From Armigeres subalbatus (taxonomy: Eukaryota > Arthropoda > Insecta > Diptera > Culicidae): a DNA stretch of 64,000 bases. Under the pieces are notes generated by a model. That model saw nothing but the letters and a program-made list of their open reading frames with translations, made no database searches and was not told where the DNA came from. Positions within the stretch are counted from its first letter, which is position 1, and each line of letters starts with the position of its first letter. A program made the position numbers and the translations under genes. The DNA is taken from NCBI RefSeq assembly GCF_024139115.2, contig NC_085139.1, forward strand, positions 66,321,203 through 66,385,202. The letters run 5' to 3'. Below, piece after piece: positions 11,456 through 21,951 of this stretch.

Positions 11456-13689
11456 TCTTCCAAATCCATCGTAAGATAAAGGCGCTGTTATTGTTCGAAA
11501 TCTTGCATAATTTCGTGAAGGTCCCAATTTTAGATTCTGATTTGGAATTCAAAAGAATTTCTGTTGGCAATCCAAATGTTTCCTCCGTCGATATTCAAAA
11601 GATTTTTTCATATGAATTCGAAGCTATTTTCAGTTTAAAAAATAAAATCAGCTGCAGGTTCCTACGCAGTTTCTCATTCCGGAGTGGACATTGCTGATGC
11701 GGCGTTCTACTTTGGCAGGGAGCTCCACTTCACTTTCAGTACTTTTTCTTAACATTCTCCAGCCTTTGTTGAAAGCTCAACTGCATCTCGTTTAAGGTCA
11801 CACTCGACCTAGAACCGCTCCGCACATATTCGTGGTAGTTATATTTGAGAGTCTATAATTGCACACGACAAAATAAAAATCGATAACTCGAAGAAACATG
11901 CAATGCTGGAAAACAGCTGGAGAGCACCGACAGGAAAAACCTGCAGCAAAATGTGCCTTCCACGAATAGCACGGGCTTATCAATAGCGCAGTAAGCATGG
12001 TTGGCTACATCATTTTCATCACCCATCACACCATAATCAACGTCACCATTCGACAGCAACCTGACATCATGAATGCGTTTTAACTGCAGTTCCTCGTTGA
12101 GCGATTCCATTCTCCCCATTTCTTTCACTCGTCAAAATGGCATTCTGAAGTAGGTAGTTTTGCCATCATCATCCGGCTAGCGTGCCACAATGCACAGATG
12201 CCTAAGGATAACTGGTGCTCGACTCCAAAGCACAAAGAAGTGTGCTCCAAAATTAATGATTTTCTTCGAAACACAAACATTAATTTTGTGTAACGTTATG
12301 AAAAGAAAATTAAAACAAGAACCATTTGAATTAAGATAGTCAAATATCCCGCATACCCCTTTGTGCATCGGAACTGAAAGAATCGTGCACGGACAGACAG
12401 CTTGACTGCCACAAAACTGCAATTCAGCCGCTGCATATGTGCATTGCTCGTTCATACATGCACTGTTGAAGGTACTACAACACTCGCCCAGCGTACATCT
12501 CGCGTGCTTCGGGAATTGTATGTAAACACCATGCTTCCCCACCGCACCAGCACAGTTCACTGATTGCATGGGCGAGTGTAATAAAACTCGCTGAAATCGG
12601 CTTCCGGCGGACCAAGTCGGTGGTGCCTGCGCCAGCGATGATGGTTCCGGCGGCAAGGAGGTCAACTCGTTTGTTACTCACGCGCTCAACAACACAACTT
12701 CGGTGCTGCAGCGAAGCGCCACGCGCGCACAATCCGTCAGTCTTGATTAGATTCCAGCTCGCCGAGCGCACGCCGCCGGCAATTGAATGGTGGCCGGAGC
12801 GGCAGAAATGCAGAAAAAAAAAGTAATTTCATCCGATTTGCACGTCACGTTGAACGTCATGTCGCTGTCGTCGGAGAAGGGATTGAGGAAGCAAATACCA
12901 GTCAAACGAATGACAAACTGTGCCTAACGATCCGGGGAAGATTACAGTACGCGGAAAAAGCCACTGGGGCAGCTGAATGGATGGTGGAGCGAATTGAAAT
13001 AGTAGACATAGTGGGTGTAGACCGCATGTGGTTCTGCTTGTTGCGAGTAGTACTTTTGTGGAGGTGCTCACAGTACTCAGAGCATGACATAAATGTAGCT
13101 GTTTGTTATTGGTGTGCGGCTCAAGTTCGATGCATCTTTGCCATTTCATATTTATTGTGTTGGTTCACAGTCTTGTAGTAAATTATTGTAAAATAGTATT
13201 TTCATTGTTACCGGGTGTTCGTGGCGGCGTTTAAAGAGGTAACCTATTCGTGCTAATACATAATTGGGCTTATTTAATATTGAAATGATAGTTATTAATA
13301 TTCTATTAGCCAATCAACAATACTGCGCATGCATACCAGCTGGGTTTCGCTGATCACATCTTTCTATCTCTATTAATTTTGGTAGGATCGATCGTGTTAG
13401 TTTTCTTCGTAACTGATCAAAATTTTAATTACGGTTTCCACAATTTTGGTAGTCCTTAATGTACCTGTCGTTCCTAGTGATCCTACACACTAAGTTTTTC
13501 TTTTTTGAGCTCGGCGAAATCAGGCTGTAGGCGCTGTAGCTCAGTACATTTAAAAAATGAATCTCGGTAGGAAATTCGTTAATAACTGATTTTCAGCAAA
13601 ATATTTACCGTATCTCAGCAACCGAAACGTCACTTTCACTGAGATTTCGGAAGAATAAATAAAAAATGCTGAGATTCCGGCGAAACAAA
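11456..13689. other. No gene recognised
   Basis: Mixed-composition DNA, GC-richer between 12400 and 13000. Open frames of 130-160 residues exist on both strands (for example 12177-12665 minus and 12783-13178 plus), but none has a recognisable domain or supporting splice context. This could be host intergenic or promoter DNA. Confidence 0.4.
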
Positions 13690-14200
13690 ATTATATCTTC
13701 TGCCTTCCTTTCTCGTACATTAAAGGAAGGCAATCATTTCACTACAAAATTTCCTTAGCTTTGAATTTTCGAAAGAATGTCTTGATGCTTTCCAAAATAA
13801 TTTCTGTATCTATTTCCGAAGTGATTTCCTGAGAATTTGCCGAATGAATCCCTGGAAAAAATTCCGAATGAATTCCTGGTGGAATCTACAGAGAAATTTA
13901 AGAAGTTCCTTTGGAAATTCCTCTAGGAATTTGTTTGTTATTTCCTGAAAGTAATTCCGGCGGATTGCTGAAGGAATTCCTTAAGGAAATTCCAGAGGAA
14001 TTTCCAAAATAATTCTTAGACAAATTATGGAAGAAATTTTCGAAAGTATTCCCAAAAGAATTTCAGAAGGTGTTTCTAGATTAATTTACTGAGGATTTTT
14101 AAAGACATTCTTTGAGGAATTTAGTAATGAATCACTGGAGGAATTACCGATGGATTACTTAGAGTAATTTACGATGGAATTCCTGGATAAATTTTTGAAG
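13690..14200. repeat. Decayed GGAATTCC-type minisatellite
   Basis: Many diverged repeats of GGAATTCCTGG / GGAATTTCC separated by 10-25 bp, matching the unit of the large array at 59385-62012. Most units carry substitutions and indels, so this is an old array. Confidence 0.65.
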
Positions 14201-14344
14201 GATCGAATTAATTCCTGGGGGTATCTTTTAACGAAAAATTATTTGGATTATATTCCGATCGAACTTTTGGTTAAACCCAAATGCCAAAACAAAAACTCAA
14301 AGGTGCAGCCCAATCGGGTTGTACGCAAAGGTGACGTTGAACTA

Positions 14345-14539
14345 GGGACACGGCAGGTATTTCCGCCCATCGTCGTAGGGGCTAAAACCAACGAAAGCAA
14401 CGTACATTTGCTAGAACTCCACTATAGCAGAACGTTTCTCCTAAGCTTACGATTTGGTACGTATGAGTTTTACAAAAAAACGTCTCTTTTATTGGTTTTC
14501 GAGACTATGACGAACAGACGAAAATACCTGCCGTGTCCC
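14345..14539. mobile_element. 195-bp TA-flanked MITE
   Basis: TIRs GGGACACGGCAGGTATTT at both ends, flanked by TA (14343-14344 and 14540-14541). The interior is non-coding. The structure fits a mariner/Tc1-type MITE; the superfamily is inferred only from TIR plus TA. Confidence 0.8.
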
Positions 14540-14699
14540 TACATAGCTGCACAGACAAACAAACGTGACAATTTGTTTAAATTCATCGCCCATGCTTATT
14601 TTATGCACGATTCCGCTGGCTGAGGCGCTAACAGTCAACCACTCTAGCATTAGACGCGCGAAAACGCCCAAAGCGACCCTCGGGCGACGCTTCATTTTA

Positions 14700-15750
14700 C
14701 ATCTTAGCAAACGTTTCCTGGAGTGGCGTAGTCAATAAACAATCTATAATGTCATGTGTGGTTATTATTTGGCAGGCTACTTTACATTCCGGAAAACTTG
14801 TTAACGAATGTTGTTTTCAATTTTGTTTTGAATTCAAAAGTATGAAATTCACGGAAACTTAACATGAAAAGTCCGGTAATTTTTCCCAAGCTGTGGATCT
14901 ACCTTTACTGCAGATTGTTACCGAAAAATCGGTTATTAAATTATTTTAAAATCGCTCCAGACCCGATGCAACCTCAACGAAATTATCTCCACACTGAACC
15001 TAGATTTTTGCCCGTTTCTATTGTTCACGATCTAAATGAGGAGTTTATAGGATCTTTTTGCGAACTGGAAGTCGACGACCGAAGTTGGATTTTCTCACAA
15101 TCTGTAGAATGTAGAATGTAGAATGAATCACAATGAATCACAATGTAGACAAAATGCGCTTTTCTCATTTGGCGAAGCGCATTACTTTCGCTGATCTTGA
15201 GGTGAACCGGTCTAGGGCCGAAAACCTCATTAACACTAGGATTGATTCGCTAAAAAAACTTACGCGGATACATTCGTGCAGAAAATCGTTGTAACTAAAT
15301 TTTCAAATGGCTATATCTCAGTGGTCTTTCAACCGATTTTCTCAGTTTTTTCACCAACCTCTTAGCCATCTCTTCTAGTTTCTGGACATTGCGAAATATT
15401 GTATCTAGGGGTGTTCAATTTTTCAATTGAGCTGTTGGAGTAAAGCAACGGATTTAGAAAATGCGATTTTGGAGATATACTTATATTTCATTACCAAAAA
15501 TGATATCTATTCACATAGTGATGGTGGAAATGATAAAATAACAAATAAAAGACATCACCTGGAACATAAGAACACATTTTGAGCATCCCTACTATACATA
15601 CGATGATAATTCGGTACCTTTAGGAACCACTTTATACTACAGGATGTATGAAGCTTCAGAAAATGTTTTCAAGCATGTTGTCTACTGTGAACTTGTTGAA
15701 ATAAATGTAAACTATATACGAAACATGTGTGATAATAAATTATGATGTTC
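14700..15750. other. No gene recognised
   Basis: AT-rich unique-looking sequence. No motif, TIR or tandem array was seen. Confidence 0.4.
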
Positions 15751-16185
15751 TAGGATCTTCGAACTGTCCAGGAATTTGAATCAAATGGTCTACCAAATCA
15801 ACCAAGGCATCCATGATGCCCCCAGGTGCAGTATCAACCCAATTATGTCCTCCGAGTATTTGTCTTTCAATTGCGTCTAAAATCCAAACATATGAGATGT
15901 TGTAAGATCTCCAAATTGTCCTGGAGTTTGAATCAAATGGTCTACCGAATCAACCAAAGCTTCCATGATGTCCTCAGCCACGGTGTCAACCCAATTATGT
16001 CCTCCGAGTATTTATCTTTCACTTGCGTCTCAAATCCAGGCATTTGAGTTGTTGTAAGATCTCCAAATTGTCCTGGAGTTTGAGTAAAATGGTCTATCGA
16101 ATCAACTAAGGCTTCCATGATGTCCCCAGACGCGGTATCAACCTAATTATGTCCTCCGAGTATTTATCTTTCACTTGCGTCTAAC
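15751..16185. repeat. 152-bp tandem repeat, about 2.9 copies
   Basis: Units begin at 15751, 15903 and 16055, a spacing of exactly 152 bp. Each holds a TCCTGGAGTTTGAATCAAAT-like block, GGTCTACCGAATCAACCAA, CAACCCAATTATGTCCTCC and a TCTTTCACTTGCGTCT end block. The third unit stops where an RTE-like fragment begins. Confidence 0.88.
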
Positions 16186-16650
16186 TTCCTTCTTCAGAGC
16201 CGAGTATCGTTGACGGTGTTAGACTTTGACTCCTCTGGTGTTTGTTCGTTCTATCGCTGCTTTGGCTTTTCTTCGCTCCTCTGACGATGAAGGCATTCTT
16301 GATGGCGGTCGATTGATCTTCCACGCTGCATCACGTTTCTCCAGTTCTTCAGTAGGCGTGTGTTGAACCGTCGTCCAACTCTTTCCTTACGCCGACGAAT
16401 CCACACAATGCATATTTCACCGATGATGAGATGATGATCAGACGGTGCCTCTTTGGAAAGTTGTGCCAATTTACCCTGCTGAGCTAGTTCCATGTTCATA
16501 TTCTTTCATTGTCGAATTCTCGAATTGATGTTTGTTTATGGTTGTTTATGACGTTTCATCAATGAATTGATGTTTCGGGAACAGTAGATTGTTGGACCAA
16601 GGTTCCCTATCCACTGGAATGGGGCTGCCATCTTAGGTGTAGCATGCGGG
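16180..16650 (-). pseudogene. Internally deleted RTE-like fragment (element E family)
   Basis: Minus-strand copy matching the 5' leader of E (block TAAGATGGCAGCCCCAT at about 16619-16635), then LAQQGKLAQLSKEA from the EN. The sequence then jumps to the SDHHLIIG block, so most of the EN has been deleted. Later blocks match RRRKERVGRRFNTR and the AIERT linker. The frame 16251-16499 fuses distant parts of the parent protein and is not a new gene. A 42-bp filler with a repeated ACATCAATTC lies at about 16510-16562. Confidence 0.75.
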
Positions 16651-16659
16651 GAATAGCAT

Positions 16660-17239
16660 TTCATACTTTTCAGAACCACAATTTTATTCACGAGAAGGTT
16701 GAGCCGAGACGAATTGTGTTATTTTGTTTCTTCTTTTATTTGTGTGATTTTTTAAACTTTATGTTCATCACTTTATTAATTGTGTTCAAAGTTCCAAACA
16801 TAATCGCTTGTCGATGGCAGAAAATTGCACTCGTCGAGGGGGACGCTGCAAAAAAAAATTTGTCTGGATGGCGTCTATGGCGTTTCAGCGGTAAATCATC
16901 GAGTGGCTGGCGTTGGTGTGAGTAATAGTGAAGTGAAATTTTGAGTTTGCTGCTTTTAGTGATAGGAAAGCCGCATTATTTGAAATAAAACGATCCTTGT
17001 TTGGATTACCATAATATACAAGAGAAAGTTGAAAAGATTTTCTACAAATTACAAAATACAGCCGCAAAGAACTCATGACGTCATGTGAAAACCACATTTT
17101 AATAATAATTCATGTAGAGAAGCTGCATAAAATGCCTAATGACTGCAGTTCAAACACAACGATGTCATCAATAGCGGTCACAACAGCCTTAGATCAGCGT
17201 AAGAAATTCAGAATTTCAAAATCAATGGTTAATATTTAA
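16660..17239. other. No gene recognised
   Basis: AT-rich sequence. The short frames show no motif. Confidence 0.4.
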
Positions 17240-17660
17240 CGTAATCCTACGTTCAACTGGCGGTCGTGTCTGAGATACAACCTTCTACTTTTTTGTATGA
17301 TTTAGAGTTTTTTTTGAATATGATTCTTCTAAAAAAATATGGAACACACCTTGTTTTGGCTTTGCGCAGAACCGAATTTAAACAAACCTTTTTGCCTTTC
17401 CCGTACCTTTGTGTATGTAAAGGCTTTAGGATCACTCCAAAACCGAACTTCTGATAGCAGGCTCGAAGACCCATATTGTTATATACCAATCGACACTTTT
17501 TTGTACTCAGCCTTATCCGATTCGACACGGAATCCCTCCTAATTTTTCGCTATTGAAAATTGGCCTAATCGGCATTGCGTTTCGGAGTTATTTAAAAAAA
17601 AAAAACTTTGATTTCATCTCCATTTTTCCCAAGTCCCCCCTTGGAAAAAAATTTCAAAAT
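17240..17660 (-). repeat. Dispersed non-coding repeat R2, minus copy
   Basis: Shares with 33660-34015 (opposite orientation) the blocks GTATATAACACTAT-like, CGGAATCC, GGCCAATTTT and AAAGGCAAAA. It looks like a roughly 400-bp interspersed repeat with no coding potential. The class is unknown. Confidence 0.6.
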
Positions 17661-18124
17661 CGATTCTTTTTTTCAAAAACTGCTGCAATGCATTCAAGTG
17701 AACGCAAATAAATGTGAATTGATGGAAATAACTGAGGCTATGCTGGCAAATGCTGGGTAAAGCGTACCATTGGTACTTCGCGTACCTGAAGGAATAAAAT
17801 AGACCCCATCTCGCGGTCCTTAGCCTCTTACCCAGCAACTCCTATCTCTACCTCCCAGCGGTGCTGGCCGGGATACGAGCAACCTTAGGGAAGATCGGGT
17901 AACCAACCCCGGTGGGAACTATGGTCGTATGCTGACAGGGAAGGGGGGGGGGGTGTTTTCTCCTCTCCGGAGGTGCAAATCTTATTGAGCGTCTGTTCTC
18001 CATGTCAGGATCGGCTCACAACAGCGTCTGTTCTCCATGTTAGGGGCGGCTGATCATCGTCCGAGTGCCAGCGAGGGACTCTAAGTGAAACTGTGCACCA
18101 TGGTCCTCCGGAAATTTAGGGGGT

Positions 18125-19012
18125 TTGGCGTCAGGTCCTGCAAGCCAGCCAAAAATAAACTCACGCAACGAAAATCAACAAGAGAGTATGGACCGAAACC
18201 ATCGGCGAAGACCACTGCGACGAAAAAGGACTAGCGATTGGAAACTCGGTTCGTGGAACTGCAAACCTCTCAACTTCATCGGGAGCACACGCATACTCAC
18301 CGATGTGCTCAAGGACCGTGGATTTGGCATCGTAGCGCTGCAGGAGGTTTGTTGGAAGGGATCAATGGTGCGAACGTTTAGAGGTAATCATACTATCTAC
18401 CAGAGCTGCGGCAACACACACGAGCTGGGAACAGCTTTCATAGTGATGGGCGATATGCAAAGGCGCGTGATCGGGTGGTGGCCGATCAATGAAAGAATGT
18501 GCAGGTTGAGGATCAAAGGCCGGTTCTTCAACTTCAGCATAATCAACGTCCATAGCCCACACTCTGGAAGCACTGATGATGATAAGGACGCATTCTACGC
18601 GCAGCTGGAACGTAAGTACGACAGCTGCCCAAGCCACGACGTCAAAATCATCATAGAAGGAGGCCAAGAGGAGGAGTTTAGACCGACTATTGGAAAGTTC
18701 AGCGCTCACCGGTTGACGAACGAAAACGGTCTACGACTAATTGATTTCGCCGCCTCCAAGAATATGGCCATTCGCAGTACCTACTTCCAACACAGCCTTC
18801 CGTATCGGTACACCTGGAGATCATAACTGAAGACAGAATCACAAATCGACCACGTTCTGATTGATGGACGGCACTTCTCCGACATTATTGACGTCAGGAC
18901 ATATCGTGGCGCTAACATCGACTCTGACCACTATCTGGTGATGGTTAAACTGCGCCCAAAACTATCCGTCATCAACAATGTTCGGTACCGACGACCGCCG
19001 CGGTACGACCTA
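18125..19012 (+). pseudogene. Element D: endonuclease domain lacking its GDxNA loop
   Basis: EN motifs present: [46 protein letters not shown] and NIDSDHYLV. Between VKIII and EEEFRPTIG (about 18655-18670) the conserved GD-x-NAQ-x-G loop is missing because of a small deletion, so an essential catalytic Asp/Asn pair is lost. Stops at about 18824 (TAA) and 19015 (TAG) also break the frame. Confidence 0.85.
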
Positions 19013-19020
19013 GAGTGACT

Positions 19021-21131
19021 GAAGCAACCTGATGTCGCCACTGCATACGCGCAGCATCTCGAGGCAGCGTTGCCGGAAGAGGGTGAGCTCGATGGGGCCC
19101 CTCTTGAGGACTGCTGGAATACAGTCAAAGCAGCCATTAACGACGCAGCGGAGAACAACGTCGGGTATATGGGTCGAAGTCGACGGAACGATTGGTTCGA
19201 CGAAGAGTGCAGACAGATTCTGGAGGAGAAGGACGCAGCGCGGGCGGGTACCTACCCGGCAGAACGTGGAACGTTATAGACGGAAGCGGAGACAGCAGAC
19301 CCGCCTTTTTCAGGAGAAGAAACGCCGCCTGGAAGAAGCGGAGTGCGAGGAGATGGAACAGCTGTGCCGTTCTCAAGATACACGCAAGTTCTATCAGAAG
19401 CTCAACGCATCCCGCAAAGGCTTCGTGCCGCGAGCCGAAATGTGCCGGGATAAGGATGGGAGCATCTTGACGGACGAACGTGTGGTGATCGAAAGGTGGA
19501 AGCAGCACTATGAGGAACATCTGAATGGCACTGAGAGTACAGGCAGTGAACGTCAAGGCAGCGGAGGAGATGACTACGTCAGTTCAGCGGACGATGGAAG
19601 CCAACCAGCCCCCCCCTTGAGGGAAGTTAAGGATGCCATTCAACAGCTAAAGACCAATAAAGCAGCTGGTAAGGATGGTATCGGAGCTGAGCTCATCAAG
19701 ATGGCCCCGGAAAAGCTGGCCTCTTGCTTGCACAAACTGATAGTCAGAATCTGGGAAACCGAATAGCTACCGGAGGAGTGGAAGGAATGGGTTATATGCC
19801 CCATCTACAAGAAAGGCGACAAGCTGGAGTGTGAGAACTTTCGAGCGATCACCATCCTTAATGCCGCCTACAAAGTGATATCCCAGATCATCTTCCGTCG
19901 TCTGTCACCATTAGTGAACGAGTTTGTGGGAAGTTATCAAGCCGGCTTCGTTGACGGCCGCTCGACAACAGACCAGATCTTTACTGTACGGCAAATCCTT
20001 TAAAAATGCCGTGAATACCAGGTCCCAACGCACCATCTGTTCGTTGATTTCAAGGCGGCATACGACAGTATAGACCGCGTAGAGCTATGGAAAATTATGG
20101 ACGAGAACAGCTTCCCTGGGAAGCTTACCAGACTGATCAAAGAAACGGTGGATGGTGCGCAAAACTGTGTGAAGATTTCGGGCGAACACTCCAGTTCGTT
20201 CGAATCGCGCCGGGGACTAAGACAAGGTGATGGACTTTCGTGCCTGTTGTTCAACATTGCGCTAGAAGGTGTCATGCGGAGAGCCGGGTGTAACAGCCGG
20301 GGTACGATTTTCAACAGATCCAGTCAATTTATTTGCTTCGCGGATGACATGGACATTGTCGGCCGAACATTTGCAAAGGTGGCAGAACTGTACACCCGCC
20401 TGAAACGTGAAGCAACAAAAGTTGGACTGGTGGTGAATGCGTCAAAGACAAAGTACATGCTTGTGGGCGGAACCGAGCGCGACAGGGCCCGCCTGGGAAG
20501 CAGTGTTACGATAGACGGGGATACCTTCGAGGTGGTCGAGGAATTCGTCTACCTCGGATCCTTGCTAACGGCTGACAACAACGTTAGTCGTGAAATACGA
20601 AGGCGCATCATCTGTGGAAGTCGGGCCTACTACGGGCTCCAGAAGAAACTGCGGTCGAAAAAGATTTGCCACCGCACCAAATGTGTCATGTACAAGACGT
20701 TAATAAGACCGGTAGTCCTCTACGGACATGAAACATGGACAATGCTCGAGGAGGACTTGCAAGCACCCGGAGTATTCGAGAGACGGGTACTTAGGACCAT
20801 CTTTGGCGGTGTGCAAGAAGACGGTGTGTGGCGGCGAAGAATGAACCATGAGCTCGCCCAACTCTACGGCGAACCCAGTATCCAGAAGGTAGCTAAAGCC
20901 GGAAGGGTACGATGGGCAGGATATGTTGCAAGAATGACGGACAGCAACCCTGCAAAGATGGTGTTCGCTTCCGATCCGGCAGGTACGAGACGGCGTGGAG
21001 CGCAGCGAGCGAGATGGGCAGACCAGGTGCAAAACGACTTGGCGAGCGTGGGGCGTATCCGAGGATGGAGAGATGCGGCCTCGAACCGTGTATTGTGGCG
21101 TCAAATTGTTGATTCAGTGTTATCTGTTTAG
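19021..21131 (+). pseudogene. Element D: linker, RT and C-terminal region
   Basis: Linker blocks (RNDWFDEECRQILEEKDAAR, RKFYQKLNASRKGFVP) are separated by a frameshift near 19260. RT motifs follow: NFRAITILNAAYKVISQII, HHLFVDFKAAYDSI, LRQGDGLSCLLFNIALEG and CFADDMDIVG (catalytic Asp-Asp), then VLRTIFGGVQ and GRVRWAGYVARM. In-frame stops occur at 19763-19765 (TAG) and near 20000 (TAA). From 20097 to 21131 the frame is open and holds the RT core. Confidence 0.88.
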
Positions 21132-21264
21132 ATGTAAACTAAATAATTGAACTGAGGCTATCTCCCTGAAGTGCATAAAACAGTTTCCTTGGCTCATGTT
21201 TGCTCTACAGCAGAAATACAGGATCAACTAACGTTGAAAACCTGCAGATCCACCAATAGCTATT

Positions 21265-21528
21265 CAACAGAGGAGTCATTTTGCGAACATAGCTTCGATG
21301 ACATACCGTTCGAAATAACCAAAGACGTCACTGCATTGTCAGTTTACTGAAGAAAACACACCTCATTGATTTGGGAAATTCCGATTAATCACCGTTCACT
21401 CCATTGGTATGGAATGACGAAGATTCCGCATCGAATCCAGCTCTAAAAGAAGTTTTAGGGTAGTTTTTATGCGTCATGTCATACATCGAGTGGAGTGTCA
21501 CTTATCGATGCGATGATGATCGTCGGTC
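21265..21528 (+). pseudogene. BEL/Pao polyprotein remnant, upstream half
   Basis: Near the right edge the frame reads ASCHTSSGVSLIDAMMIVG, the BEL/Pao RT block DASC-x(5)-SLND-x(2)-MVGP. Further upstream is a broken KTHLIDLGNS-like block. The Pao sequence is cut at 21540 by element G and resumes at 27835. Deletions and frame changes show that it is dead. Confidence 0.65.
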
Positions 21529-21951
21529 GTACAGGATAATTTTTTTTTTATCTTTCGTTTATTTGGAAGGCTCATTTGCCGTGAAGCGTTACGGAGCCGA
21601 AATCAAGTTTAGCAATACATTTCTTGATTCTTATACATAGTGTTAGTTTTGGGGAACCGAAAGACTCGCGGTTTAGTCGAGGTTAGGGAATACAATAATA
21701 CAGTAGGAAAGGAAAGGATTTTAGGGTGCTTAAGTAATTACGATGCTGATGTTCACAAAGTTGACATTCCTCGCATTTTTACATCTGTAACGGGACAAAC
21801 AAACTTTTTTTGGGAGACAACGACGAGAGGAAGACATACGGACAGATTAACGACAGACATGGAAATGTACAACAAGAGGAAGACGTTCGATATGGGGTAC
21901 GACAGACAAGGGAATGGGCAGGCAATGATTACAGTTTTACATCAGCAACTT

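Larger units (their letters stand above)
17742..21149 (+). mobile_element. RTE-clade non-LTR retrotransposon D, full length
   Basis: Bounded by a 12-bp duplication, AACTGAGGCTAT, at 17730-17741 and 21150-21161, giving a 3408-bp insert. The 5' UTR (to about 18120) includes a run of nine or more G near 17945 and two copies of a GCGTCTGTTCTCCATGT motif. A single EN-RT coding region follows, with a short 3' UTR ending AAATAATTG. The family is distinct from A and from B/C/F. Confidence 0.88.

Noticed and set aside
12177..12665. 162-residue Cys-rich minus-strand secreted protein
   Set aside because: The Cys pattern is irregular, there is no signal peptide at a credible start, and overlapping frames of similar length exist.
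15751..16185. CRISPR-like array
   Set aside because: Whole 152-bp units repeat without unique spacers and the sequence is eukaryotic; this is a tandem satellite.
16251..16499. Novel 82-residue gene
   Set aside because: It is a fusion of EN start, EN end and linker pieces of the E family created by deletions.
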